Part shown: piece after piece, positions 1 through 8,347 of the stretch
Layout of the letters: each line of letters starts with the position of its first letter
Position numbering within the stretch: the stretch's first letter is position 1
Assembly (NCBI RefSeq): GCF_038006205.1
Contig: NZ_JBBOUU010000001.1
Coordinates: forward strand, 3,531,001 to 3,595,000
DNA: 64,000 nucleotides
From: Solibacillus sp. FSL R7-0668
GTDB taxonomy: Bacteria > Bacillota > Bacilli > Bacillales_A > Planococcaceae
Direction: 5' to 3'
Notes under the pieces: generated by a model
Told to the model about the DNA's origin: nothing
The model's input: only the letters and a program-made list of their open reading frames with translations
Databases searched by the model: none
Translations under genes and position numbers: made by a program

Positions 1-60
1 ATTCTTAGATTAACTAATCATATGATTTATCCAACTAAACAAAATTTCTTTAAAAAATAA

Positions 61-98
61 ATAAAAGCTGCGAAATCGTAATTGATTTCACAGCTTTG
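61..98 (-). terminator. Intrinsic terminator of pbuG
   Basis: Read on the minus strand, AAAGCTG(T)GAAATC pairs with GATTTC(G)CAGCTTT and a T-rich tail follows. It lies just past the stop codon of the purine permease. Confidence 0.8.
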
Positions 99-105
99 TG
101 TTTTC

Positions 106-1407
106 TTATAAGAAGATAAAGTAACCTAAGAAGATTAAGAACATACCGTACATAATTGGATGAATTTCTTTACCACGACCCGCCACTAACATCGTGATTG
201 GATAGAATAAGAAACCAATTGCGATACCTGTTGCAATTGAATAACCAAGTGGCATACATAAAACAACTAAAAATGCCGGAATTGCAATTTCAATCTTATC
301 CCATTCAATTAAACGTAATGAAGAAACCATTAGTGCACCTACGATAATTAATGCTGGTGCAGTTACTGCTGATGTCACTACCGATAATAATGGTGAGATA
401 AATAATGCTAATAAGAATAATATACCTGTTACAACAGAAGCAAAGCCTGTACGTGCGCCTGCTGCTACACCGGCAGTAGACTCTACATAAGAAGTCGTTG
501 TTGATGTACCGAAAATAGCACCTGTTACTGTTGCTAATGAATCGGCTAATAATGCACGACCTGCGCGAGGTAATTTATTATCTTTTACTAAACCTGCTTG
601 CCCTGCTACCGCCATTAATGTACCTGCCGTATCAAAGAAGTCTACGAATAAGAATGTTAGAACTACAATTAAGAAGTCCATATTTAAAATTAAACTTGGA
701 TTGGCAAATGCATCAAATGCTGCACCAAATGTTGGTGAAACATCTGGAATACTTGAGAATACTTTTTCAGGTACTTTTACTAATCCAAAAATCATACCAG
801 CAATTGCTGTAAGAATCATCCCGTAGAAAATACCACCGTTAATCTTTTTAGCCATGAAGATTGCTGTAATGACAACGCCAAACACTGCTAATAATGCATT
901 TCCAGTAGTTACATCACCAAGTTTTACCAATGTAGCCTCATCCGCTACGATAATACCTGATCCTTGAAAACCTACAAATGTAATGAATAAACCAATACCG
1001 GCACCTACTGCATATTTCAATTGAGCTGGAATTGCGTTAATAATAATTTCACGTAAACCTGTTAATGATAGAACAATGAAAATTAATCCTGAGAATAACA
1101 CACCTGTTAATGCTGTTTCCCATGCCATACCCATTCCTAATACTACTGAGAAAGCAAAGAATGCATTCAGTCCCATACCTGGTGCTAGTGCGATTGGGTA
1201 TCTTGCAATAAGCCCCATAAATAAACTACCAACTGCCGCAGCTAGAGCTGTTGCTACGAATACGGCATTGTAATCCATTCCCGCTGCAGATAACATTCCA
1301 GGGTTAACAGCTAAAATATATGCCATTGATAGGAAGGTTGTTATTCCACCGATTGTTTCCTTGCGGTAATTCGTTCCAAGTTTATCAAACTCGAAATACT
1401 TTTTCAT
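106..1407 (-). CDS. pbuG: Guanine/hypoxanthine permease, NCS2 (AzgA-like) family
   Basis: A 433-residue polytopic membrane protein for proton-coupled uptake of guanine or hypoxanthine into the salvage pathway. It starts MKKYFEFDKLGTNYRKE and carries the family signatures GGITTFLSMAYI, ALAPGMGLNAFFAF and FVDFFDTAGTLMAVA, with about 12 hydrophobic segments across the full length. A guanine riboswitch with its own terminator stands directly upstream, so expression should fall when guanine is plentiful; this also favours PbuG over an adenine carrier. In B. subtilis pbuG follows guaA; here about 8.5 kb of other genes lie between the two. Family call firm, exact substrate inferred. Confidence 0.93.
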   Translation of the reverse strand: MKKYFEFDKLGTNYRKETIGGITTFLSMAYILAVNPGMLSAAGMDYNAVFVATALAAAVGSLFMGLIARYPIALAPGMGLNAFFAFSVVLGMGMAWETALTGVLFSGLIFIVLSLTGLREIIINAIPAQLKYAVGAGIGLFITFVGFQGSGIIVADEATLVKLGDVTTGNALLAVFGVVITAIFMAKKINGGIFYGMILTAIAGMIFGLVKVPEKVFSSIPDVSPTFGAAFDAFANPSLILNMDFLIVVLTFLFVDFFDTAGTLMAVAGQAGLVKDNKLPRAGRALLADSLATVTGAIFGTSTTTSYVESTAGVAAGARTGFASVVTGILFLLALFISPLLSVVTSAVTAPALIIVGALMVSSLRLIEWDKIEIAIPAFLVVLCMPLGYSIATGIAIGFLFYPITMLVAGRGKEIHPIMYGMFLIFLGYFIFL

Positions 1408-1470
1408 AATAAAAATTTCCTCCGTATTGTCGTCTTACAATAACTTGAGCTTATCGACCCTTAAATATAC

Positions 1471-1632
1471 AAAAAGACACGCAAAGCTATGAGCTGCATG
1501 TCTACGATTCAAGGAAAATAAGTACTATACCTATATAGAAGTATCGTAACTTATTAATAAATCGTAGTCGAATCATTTACGGTGATTCGGTAGAAACTCA
1601 CGGGCCCTATTCCCGACATTATACGACGACAT
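1471..1632 (-). promoter_or_regulatory. Guanine-sensing purine riboswitch with expression platform (pbuG leader)
   Basis: The aptamer (about 1561-1632, minus strand) shows the purine-riboswitch core: TATAAT, a stem with AATAGGGCCC, the invariant GTTTCTACC, CCGTAAAT and GACTACG. The C in GACTA is the residue that selects guanine; adenine switches have T. A terminator follows (AGACATGCA 1503-1495 with TGCGTGTCT 1483-1475, then T5). The 3' P1 strand CTACGATT (1567-1560) is complementary to AATCGTAG (1509-1502), which runs into the terminator's 5' arm. This gives the expected exclusive choice: ligand keeps P1 closed and the terminator forms; without ligand an antiterminator forms. Confidence 0.92.
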
Positions 1633-1649
1633 ATTTAATTTATGATAGT

Positions 1650-1678
1650 AATATATCATTTCATTTTTTGAATTTCAA
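1650..1678 (-). promoter_or_regulatory. Probable sigma-A promoter of pbuG
   Basis: TTGAAA (1678-1673) and TATATT (1655-1650) are separated by 17 bases and end about 20 bases before the riboswitch aptamer. Position and spacing fit a vegetative promoter. Confidence 0.5.
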
Positions 1679-1893
1679 CCCCATTTCCGAACATTTTTTA
1701 TTATTATCAAATAAAAGTTCGTGAAAATATTTACAGATAACTAATTACCCGCAGTTTTTAGCAGTTTAATGCATTTTATACCTATTTTGCGAAATGTTCT
1801 GTTTTTTCAAATCCCGAACATTCTATGTAAAAATATTGAATTTTTCACGTGAATTCCGAAAATAATCAAAAAGTCTTATGCTTTTTTAACTGC

Positions 1894-1930
1894 CAAAAAA
1901 AGTAGTTGGATTACAATATCCTAACTACTT
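1894..1930 (-). terminator. Intrinsic terminator of the MFS gene
   Basis: AAGTAGTTAGGAT pairs with ATCCAACTACTT on the minus strand, followed by TTTTTT, directly after the stop of the MFS transporter. Confidence 0.8.
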
Positions 1931-1936
1931 CTCTTC

Positions 1937-3154
1937 TTACTCAAATGCGAGTGAATATTTTTTTGATTTTAAATAGAGCATAAAGAAAATGGTTAGCATT
2001 AAACTAAATAACCCAAATGCTAAGCCTGTAATCGGTAGGCCAAACCAATCTAGTAATGCCCCCGTTGACAGTAATACCGCCTGAAACAATGTTTGATCTA
2101 TCATATTTCGGAAGGCAAAAAAGCGCCCGTGATACTCTGCTGGCATTTGCTTTTGAAAGATCGTCATCGTTGTTGGGAAGAAGCACCCCACTGCAAAGCC
2201 AAATACTGCAAAAATGACAATATTCATTATTTCAATTGTTGAAAAGAACAGCAGTGCCTGCATCACACCAATTAATAGGGCTAGGCTAAACATCATCGTC
2301 CCGGTTTTCATACGCACACCTAGATATTTGACTGCAATAGCGCCTAACATAAAGCCGGCACCTTCTACTGTATAGAGCAATCCCGAAATACTTGTTGAAT
2401 CATGCATTTGCGCGATTTTCATAATCATTAAATTGAACGAGCCTAAAAATAGAATGGGCACGACAATTAGCACAAGCGTCACAAGAACGACTGGATACTG
2501 CTTCAGTACGGGTAGTACCTCTTTGAAGCTGCCACTTTCCTTCTTTTTCGCTGTGCTTGGTTCACTTTTTTCATCCTCATCGATATGTAGGAAGAATAAT
2601 GTTGCTAACACCGCTAGATACATGACGAGCGAAACAACATATAGCCAAATTAAATCTACATAAGCAACGAATACGCCTGCTGCTGCCGCCCCTACAATAC
2701 GAGATAGTGTACGTGCATTCATATGCCAGCCATTTAATGAAAGCAAATCCTTTTTATCAACAATTTTCGGGACAATTGACTGAATCGCCGGCATAAAAAA
2801 TGCAGCCGCAATTTGTAAGAATACTAAAAAGACAATCATTAAAAGCACTGAATCGAATGCAATGGCCGCAAACATAATAAACACCGTAATTACACGCGCA
2901 ATCGAGGAGCCAATCAACACCTTCTTCTTACTCGAAGCATCGATAATCCGCCCTGCTAAAGGTGCAACAAGTACACCTGCGAGCATTCCGATGGCTAAAA
3001 TAATCGATTTATGAAAATCTGAAGGAACGAACTCCGTCATAAAAGCCAAATTCCCAATGATTCCAGCCCACAGACCGAGCCCTACTATAAATTCACCAAT
3101 TAACACAATCCATACATTTCGATTCCGCCACATATCCATTCCCCTTACTTCCAA
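1937..3154 (-). CDS. Major facilitator superfamily exporter
   Basis: An inner-membrane MFS transporter with 12 predicted segments, of the drug/siderophore-efflux type (motif GRIIDASSKKKVLIGSSIARV near residue 70, matching the MFS loop 2-3 signature). Substrate unknown. The reading frame opens at 3154, but AAGGGG precedes two in-frame ATGs, and the one at 3133 (MWRNRNVW) has the better 7-base spacing, so the protein is probably 398-405 residues. It has its own terminator and is not clearly linked to the neighbouring metal locus. No cis site recognised. Confidence 0.8.
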   Translation of the reverse strand: MEVRGMDMWRNRNVWIVLIGEFIVGLGLWAGIIGNLAFMTEFVPSDFHKSIILAIGMLAGVLVAPLAGRIIDASSKKKVLIGSSIARVITVFIMFAAIAFDSVLLMIVFLVFLQIAAAFFMPAIQSIVPKIVDKKDLLSLNGWHMNARTLSRIVGAAAAGVFVAYVDLIWLYVVSLVMYLAVLATLFFLHIDEDEKSEPSTAKKKESGSFKEVLPVLKQYPVVLVTLVLIVVPILFLGSFNLMIMKIAQMHDSTSISGLLYTVEGAGFMLGAIAVKYLGVRMKTGTMMFSLALLIGVMQALLFFSTIEIMNIVIFAVFGFAVGCFFPTTMTIFQKQMPAEYHGRFFAFRNMIDQTLFQAVLLSTGALLDWFGLPITGLAFGLFSLMLTIFFMLYLKSKKYSLAFE

Positions 3155-3231
3155 TTCCCACTAATTTTTATTGTATAAAATTTCGGGTAGCTAAACAATA
3201 TGGCCTCATTGTTCATATTTTGAATGGACGC

Positions 3232-3264
3232 AAAAAAAGGACTGAATTTTTAGCAATTCAATCC
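3232..3264 (-). terminator. Intrinsic terminator of the Crp/Fnr gene
   Basis: GGATTGAATT pairs with AATTCAGTCC (minus strand), followed by seven T. It closes the HMA-regulator operon. Confidence 0.82.
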
Positions 3265-3291
3265 AATTTCTCAAAGGTACTCAATTAGTTT

Positions 3292-3963
3292 CTAGACAAG
3301 CAAGAGCTCCTCTAAGTTGAGTATTTCAATTATCTTGTTAGATTTTCTTTTAATTAATCCACGCGTTTCAAGTTGGGTGAGCCTTCTACTAAGCGTTTCA
3401 GGAGTTGTACCTAAATAGGAGGCAAGATCTCTTTTGCTCATCGGTAAGGAAACTTCATTGGAACCATCGTCTAGACATTGTGTCAGAAAAATTGCAATGC
3501 GTGTTTCGATTTTCTCCGTAGCAAATAATGTCGTTTGTTTCTCAGACTCTTCTAAGCGATTAGAAAACGCTTTTAAAATATTCATTGAAATGGACGGATA
3601 CTTTGTAAGAAGTGTTTGCAAATCCGAACGCTTGATCATACAAACACTTGTATCTGAAATCGCTTCTGCATAAGATTCATGAATCGAATCATTAAATAAC
3701 GCATACTCCCCTGTAAAATCACCTGGATTTAAAATACGCACGAGCTGTTCCTTACCTGAATCGGTTAATCGGTAATTTTTCACTTTCCCTTTATTGACGA
3801 TATAAAGGGAGTCTGATTGATCGCCTGCCTGATATAACATCTCCCGCTTTTTAAAAGAAACCGAGTGCGTAATATCAAGAATTTCAGCCATTTGTTGCAC
3901 TTCTAAATGATTGAAAATCGGGACCATCGAAACACAATTTTTATGTGCCTTCATATTATTCAA
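3292..3963 (-). CDS. Crp/Fnr-family (FLP-like) transcriptional regulator
   Basis: 223 residues: a cyclic-nucleotide-binding-like beta-roll (about 15-130), dimerisation helix, and a C-terminal winged helix with SKRDLASYLGTTPETLSRRL (about 173-192). The recognition helix has the E-x-x-S-R spacing that FNR uses to read TTGAT half-sites. It lacks the FNR iron-sulphur cysteine cluster. Cys10 and Cys108 sit where Lactobacillus FLP proteins carry a redox disulphide (family knowledge, from memory), so a thiol/redox or metal signal is plausible. Its start overlaps the HMA gene by 4 bases, so the two are co-transcribed. Two Fnr-type boxes precede this operon and the adjacent ATPase gene, so I infer it controls both and itself. 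Confidence 0.87.
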   Translation of the reverse strand: MNNMKAHKNCVSMVPIFNHLEVQQMAEILDITHSVSFKKREMLYQAGDQSDSLYIVNKGKVKNYRLTDSGKEQLVRILNPGDFTGEYALFNDSIHESYAEAISDTSVCMIKRSDLQTLLTKYPSISMNILKAFSNRLEESEKQTTLFATEKIETRIAIFLTQCLDDGSNEVSLPMSKRDLASYLGTTPETLSRRLTQLETRGLIKRKSNKIIEILNLEELLLV

Positions 3964-4193
3964 ACAGCCTTTACCTTTGTTTCAATAATTGGGTATCCTA
4001 AAGCTTCAATCGCCTTTTCAATTTTTTCAATTGCGACAGCCGCCGAATCAAAGTTCAATTTCACTTTGCTTGCATTGAACAGCACTTTTACGCTTTCTTC
4101 TTCAACACCAGCTACCTTTTTTACAGCACTTTCAATCTTTTGTAAACAGGATGGACAAGATAATGTTTCTAATTGAATGGTTGCTTTTTGCAT
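3960..4193 (-). CDS. Small heavy-metal-associated (HMA) metallochaperone-like protein
   Basis: 77 residues forming one ferredoxin-like HMA domain. The metal site is CPSC (Cys13, Cys16) in LSCPSCLQKIE, a variant of the usual MxCxxC; no Met precedes it. Such proteins carry Cu, Zn or related thiophilic ions to P1B ATPases. The neighbouring ATPase lacks an N-terminal HMA domain, so this free domain probably serves that role. RBS AAAAGGGG lies 7-8 bases before the ATG; the last four bases overlap the regulator start. An Fnr-type promoter lies upstream. The metal cannot be told from sequence. Confidence 0.85.
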   Translation of the reverse strand: MQKATIQLETLSCPSCLQKIESAVKKVAGVEEESVKVLFNASKVKLNFDSAAVAIEKIEKAIEALGYPIIETKVKAV

Positions 4194-4223
4194 AATAAAC
4201 GCCCCTTTTTATATAATAAATTC

Positions 4224-4265
4224 ACTATACCCTAAGTTACTCGTAGAATAATTGACCAAGATCAA
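4224..4265 (-). promoter_or_regulatory. Fnr-type box and promoter of the HMA-regulator operon
   Basis: TTGACCAAGATCAA (4252-4265) is a TTGAY-N4-ATCAA dyad of the FNR/FLP class. A -10 hexamer TATAGT (4229-4224, minus strand) lies so that the dyad centre (4258.5) is 34.5 bases from its proximal end, i.e. at about -41.5 from the expected start: class II activator geometry. The second box before the ATPase gene has exactly the same spacing. Confidence 0.75.
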
Positions 4266-4300
4266 TTTTTATAATAATTCGTTCCTCTCTTGTTACGTTG

Positions 4301-6169
4301 CTATCCCTTCACCTTATATCGAAGCAATCGCATTCCATTAACGATTACGACTAAAATACTCAATTCATGAACAAACATCCCAATCGTCATACTCATCCAG
4401 TTACTAAACAATAATGCGCTTAGTAAAATGAAAACAACACCTACTGCAATGATAATATTTTGTTTCATATTTCTTGAAGTAGCTTTTGTTAAACCGAATG
4501 CATGTGGTAAGCGACTAAAATCAGAGTTCATCAAAACAACATCCGATGTTTCGATTGCCACGTCTGTGCCACTTCCCATAGCAATACCAATATCCGCTAA
4601 GGCAAGGGAAGGGCTATCATTTACCCCATCACCAACAAAGGCAATAATTTGTCCTTGTGCCTGCAATTTTTCGATATAGGCTGCCTTGTTCTCCGGTAGC
4701 ATATGCCCATGTGCTTCAGTTAAACCAAGCTCGCGGGCAACTAAATCAACAGTTCCCTGATTATCCCCAGAAAGGACAACGAGGTTTTGCACCCCAAGCT
4801 TCTTCAACTTTTGCAAGTCCTGCTTCACACCTGGGCGAATTTGATCCCGAATTCCTAGCAAAGCCTTTAGTTTTCCATCCATTGCCGCAATAACAAGGGA
4901 GTTCCCATTTTGCTCGAAGCGTTCAATGTCTTGTCGCGCCTTGTCATTCATTGCTATATTTTCTTGCTCCATTAAGGCAACATTTCCAACGGCAATACGA
5001 TGCCCTGCTACCTTCGCGATAATTCCCCCACCTTTTACTACTACGGTTTCTTCTACAGTCGAAAAATTCACGTCACCAATATCCTTCAAAACGGCCTTTG
5101 CTAATGGATGGTCTGATTCGCGTTCGACACTTGCTAAATAGCCAAGAAAATCCTCTATATTTTCATCATAGTATTCCTTTTCCGCCACTTCCGGATTACC
5201 GATTGTTAATGTGCCTGTTTTATCAAAGATCATCGTATCAATCTTACTGAAGTCATTAATCACCTCACTGCCCTTTAGAAGAATGCCGTGACGCGCACCA
5301 TTTCCAATGCCCGAAACATTCGACACAGGAACACCAATTACTAAGGCACCTGGACAGCCAAGCACAAGAACGGTAATGGCAAGCTCTACATTATTTGTGA
5401 AAAGCCCGACAATCACACCAAGCACGAGAACACCCGGTGTATAGTATTTCGAAAATCGATCTATAAATCGCTCTGCTTCTGATTTAGAATCCTGTGCTTC
5501 TTCCACGAGCTCGATAATACGTCCAAATGTCGTATCCCCACCCACCCGATCTGCCCGAATTTGAATCGTCCCGTTTTCTAAAATGGTGCCAGCAAATACT
5601 TCAGAGCCTTGCTTTTTACGAACTGGCAGCGATTCACCGGTAATACTTGCTTCATTAATATGAGCTTCCCCAACTAACACCGTCCCATCTACCGGTACCT
5701 TTGCGCCGGTTTTCACTAATAATAGATCCCCTTCATCAACATCATCCACATCGATTTCTTCAAAATCTCCGTTCGCCATTTGTTTCAGCGCGCTTTCCGG
5801 TGCTAATTCGGTTAATTCTTTAATGGCCGACCGCGTTTTATTCAAGGTACGCTGCTCTAAATACGAGCCAAATAAAAATAGAAATGTAACAATTGCCGAT
5901 TCTTCATAATTGCGAATGAGCACAGCCCCGATAACAGCAATCGTCACTAATACATCAATACTAACAACCTTTACTTTTAATGCCTGATACGCTTGAATCG
6001 CAATCGGTGCCACCCCAAGAATCGATGCAATGAGGAGTGACCATTCAAACAAAGCAATATTATCTAACGCAAAACGCCCAAAAAATCCAGCAATAATTAA
6101 AATCGCACTTATGACCGTAATGTGTTTTTTCTTCCCCAATATGAATCGCTGCATATCTTTTTCCTCCAT
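4301..6169 (-). CDS. P1B-type heavy-metal ATPase with CPG transport motif
   Basis: 622 residues; pumps a transition-metal ion out across the membrane using ATP. Seen in order: no N-terminal HMA domain, membrane helices, TGES (177-180, actuator), transmembrane CPG (272-274) in LGCPGALVIG, DKTGTLT (Asp316 phosphorylated), SDHP (HP locus), GDGVNDSPSLA hinge, and a last helix with HELSILVVIVNGMRLL. CPG is not the usual CPC/CPH/SPC/TPC, and the His-Glu in the last helix recalls P1B-4 pumps, so Cu(I) specificity should not be assumed; Zn, Co, Fe or other ions are possible. GGAGG 8 bases before the internal ATG at 6154 makes MQRFILG the likelier start. An Fnr-type box lies upstream. Confidence 0.9.
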   Translation of the reverse strand: MEEKDMQRFILGKKKHITVISAILIIAGFFGRFALDNIALFEWSLLIASILGVAPIAIQAYQALKVKVVSIDVLVTIAVIGAVLIRNYEESAIVTFLFLFGSYLEQRTLNKTRSAIKELTELAPESALKQMANGDFEEIDVDDVDEGDLLLVKTGAKVPVDGTVLVGEAHINEASITGESLPVRKKQGSEVFAGTILENGTIQIRADRVGGDTTFGRIIELVEEAQDSKSEAERFIDRFSKYYTPGVLVLGVIVGLFTNNVELAITVLVLGCPGALVIGVPVSNVSGIGNGARHGILLKGSEVINDFSKIDTMIFDKTGTLTIGNPEVAEKEYYDENIEDFLGYLASVERESDHPLAKAVLKDIGDVNFSTVEETVVVKGGGIIAKVAGHRIAVGNVALMEQENIAMNDKARQDIERFEQNGNSLVIAAMDGKLKALLGIRDQIRPGVKQDLQKLKKLGVQNLVVLSGDNQGTVDLVARELGLTEAHGHMLPENKAAYIEKLQAQGQIIAFVGDGVNDSPSLALADIGIAMGSGTDVAIETSDVVLMNSDFSRLPHAFGLTKATSRNMKQNIIIAVGVVFILLSALLFSNWMSMTIGMFVHELSILVVIVNGMRLLRYKVKG

Positions 6170-6185
6170 GTTTGTTATTGTGTTC

Positions 6186-6227
6186 AGTATAGAGGAGTTG
6201 GCATGAAGAATAATTGACCGAAGTCAA
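6186..6227 (-). promoter_or_regulatory. Fnr-type box and promoter of the P-type ATPase
   Basis: TTGACCGAAGTCAA (6214-6227) is a perfect 5-4-5 dyad. TATACT (6191-6186, minus strand) is the -10. Dyad centre (6220.5) to -10 proximal end is 34.5 bases, identical to the other box in this locus. Confidence 0.72.
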
Positions 6228-6565
6228 GGTTTGGGGAGGTTTTATTGATTGTGCAGTAGGTGCGTTAAATTTTAAGAAATAGGAGTAACCACAATTATAG
6301 ATGTGCCTATTTTTTAAAATACAATCATTTTTATCACTACTTAAGTAAATATCAAGACTATTTTATACACGATCGTTTTTGGTAATCGTTAGCGTATAAT
6401 ATCCACGTTTTGTCGACTGGTCCCCTAAAGGTAATACAAAGATATTTCATCGGATGTAATACAGCCTCTTAATGACGAACCTAATTCAGTTAAAAGTGAT
6501 TTAGATGATTTCTAAGAACGTGGCGATAGTTGTGACTCACTGTTATAATCTAAAAAAAGAAACGA
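6228..6565. other. Intergenic, 338 bases, nothing recognised
   Basis: AT-rich stretch between the ATPase promoter and the small membrane gene. I see no convincing gene, hairpin terminator or known RNA. Confidence 0.5.
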
Positions 6566-7032
6566 GTGATATCATTGAAAATACAAGAGAGGGCTATGTT
6601 AAACAAATTTTTGCAACTGATAGTTGTTTCGTTTGTTACTGCAATTATGTATTACTTATTAATTTCGTTTGATGTGAGTGGAAATGAAGCGCCGATTCGA
6701 TTTTCGATGTGGGAAAATTTTATCTTTTTTCCGTTAATATGTGTTGTGATGTTCGTTCCATATGTATTCTTCTATGGTTTGATAACGTTTATTTTGAAAT
6801 TTTCCATTGAAAAAATAGCGGGTTTGAGAAGTGTATTTTTCGATATTGTTTTTTATGTCGGTGTGTCATTCGCTGTTATACCAATGCTCCCTCATATGAT
6901 AAAAGGGACAGCAAATAATACCACTTACCAATTTTTTTAAACCCGTACTATTTAATTCCGTTTGTGGCGAGTATTATTCTTATAATATTCGAAGTCAATA
7001 GTAAAAAAGCTCAGAATAAACCCTTTATATAG
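6566..7032 (+). pseudogene. Small membrane protein gene interrupted by a frameshift in a T-run
   Basis: The frame opens with GTG at 6566 (an ATG at 6596 behind AGAGAGGG is an alternative) and encodes three or four hydrophobic helices, then stops at 6940 right after a run of seven T (6932-6938). Reading on in the next frame across the run gives another clean helix (LNPYYLIPFVASIILIIFEV) ending at a TAG at 7030-7032. One extra T would restore a protein of about 155 residues. So it is a broken gene, a homopolymer sequencing error or a slippage site. No family recognised. Its 3' end runs into the guaA-like direct repeat. Confidence 0.65.
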
Positions 7033-7071
7033 GGTATTCCAAGCTCTTGCTAGTTTTTATTTAATTATTCC
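7003..7071. repeat. Left copy of a guaA-3'-end direct repeat (decayed att-like site)
   Basis: About 69 bases run parallel to 9882-9951, which is the guaA terminator plus the last codons of guaA. Shared in the same order and spacing: AAAAAAGCTCAG, AAACC, AGG, CCAAGCT and TATTTAATNATTCC. The rest has diverged. Together with the integrase tail that starts at its right edge, this looks like one end of an element inserted at the guaA 3' end. Confidence 0.55.
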
Positions 7072-7250
7072 ATCGTCTTGGTTATGAGGATATTAAAACT
7101 ACCCTTAGTACTTACCTACAGTTATATCCAAATGTGAATTTTGAAATTGCAAATAGTTTGAGTGGAACAATAAAATTTGATAAATCTACAAAGAAGAAAA
7201 CACAATTTAATGGCAACCATTACACTCAGTTCAATACTAACAAAAATTAA
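7065..7250 (+). pseudogene. C-terminal remnant of a tyrosine recombinase (integrase)
   Basis: A stop-bounded frame of 61 codons with no start codon near its beginning. It reads FHRLGYEDIKTTLSTYLQLYPN and then a Lys-rich tail. This matches the last part of phage/ICE tyrosine integrases: the LGH/LGY box, DIKTTL, and the nucleophilic Tyr in STY. Everything upstream (core Arg-His-Arg region) is missing, so it cannot be active. It abuts the guaA-like repeat, where an integrase is expected in an integrated element. Confidence 0.65.
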
Positions 7251-7257
7251 GTAGACA

Positions 7258-7294
7258 AAATATGCCAAAATAGAATAGTCTGTTTTGGCATATT
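7258..7294. terminator. Bidirectional hairpin between integrase remnant and retron RT
   Basis: AATATGCCAAAA pairs with TTTTGGCATATT (12 bp) around an 11-12 base loop. On the minus strand TTTTG follows, so it can end the retron operon; it overlaps the RT stop region by two bases. Confidence 0.65.
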
Positions 7295-8327
7295 AACTAC
7301 TACTATTTAATAACTCTTTAAGAAAATCATAGCTTTCTCTTACTTCACTGTCTTGGGGATTAATATTTAAAATAAAATTAGCCATCCCCAATAAATGATA
7401 TAAATATCTTTCTTGATTTTCACTTTCAATTTTTTGAAGATGCGATTCAAGCCCAAACTTTTTTATATAATAAACCTCTTGTCTGAACTTTCTTCTATAA
7501 TTTTTTGAAGCTTGCATTTTTTCATTTACAACTATACCTGTAACTTCTTGTCTTTGATGCTGCTTTCTCACTCTAGTTTTTGATTGATTAATCCGGAATC
7601 CCTCAGACTCAAGAACATTTTTGACAAATGTAATTAATTCGCCTTCATTAAAATCCCCTGAAAAAGTTAAATCATCTGCATATCTTGTATATCTGATTTT
7701 ATTTTTACTAGCAAATGCAGCGATTCTTTTATCAATATTTATTGTAATTAAATTTGATAACATTGGACTTGTAGGCGCCCCTTGAGGTAATCCATTATTT
7801 AGTGTACAAAGATTAGCTAACATTACAGAGACCTGTTTACTGTAGCCTTGTCCTCTAAAGAAAGCAAAAACTCTTTTTTGACTAATTGATCCAAAATAAT
7901 TTTCTATATCTAAGGTTAATACCTTTTTTTGTTTCCTATGAAACTTTGCATTATCTTTTATAGAATGTCCTACCTTATAAGCTTTAGAATAGTCACTGGG
8001 TTTTAATTTAGATAGAATCTCATCCAAAATCCATCTTTGAATATATTTTAGGTTTGGTAATGGTTCTGAAATCATTCGAAAATCTACTTTATTTTTCTTT
8101 GCAATTTTAAATTCTCTATAAAAAAAACTTTGTGAATTTGACACTTTTAATAAATATATATCTTGATACCCAACCAATAAAGATAAATGCTTCTGATCAT
8201 AAATTATAGGCAAATTTTTACTAAATAAATTTTCAGCATATTCCAAGCAATTTTCGATATATTCCGAATCCTTATTATTGAAATTCGCAAAATGATAAAA
8301 TTTTAATTTATATTCTATCCATTCCAT
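7293..8327 (-). CDS. Retron reverse transcriptase
   Basis: 344 residues with the RT palm/finger order and the retron hallmarks: NAKFH (126-130; retron X motif NAxxH), LDIENYFGSI (Asp140, first catalytic Asp), QGAPTSP (182-188), YADD (216-219, catalytic Asps) and VTG (262-264; retron Y motif) followed by a basic thumb. It should copy part of the msr-msd RNA encoded just upstream into msDNA, starting from a 2'-OH of an internal G. The RBS GGTGAT lies about 20 bases past the a2 repeat, so RNA and RT share a transcript. All catalytic residues are intact. Very AT-rich, unlike guaA beside it. Last gene of the tripartite operon. Confidence 0.95.
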   Translation of the reverse strand: MEWIEYKLKFYHFANFNNKDSEYIENCLEYAENLFSKNLPIIYDQKHLSLLVGYQDIYLLKVSNSQSFFYREFKIAKKNKVDFRMISEPLPNLKYIQRWILDEILSKLKPSDYSKAYKVGHSIKDNAKFHRKQKKVLTLDIENYFGSISQKRVFAFFRGQGYSKQVSVMLANLCTLNNGLPQGAPTSPMLSNLITINIDKRIAAFASKNKIRYTRYADDLTFSGDFNEGELITFVKNVLESEGFRINQSKTRVRKQHQRQEVTGIVVNEKMQASKNYRRKFRQEVYYIKKFGLESHLQKIESENQERYLYHLLGMANFILNINPQDSEVRESYDFLKELLNSSS

Positions 8328-8347
8328 TTTTATATCACCACATATCT

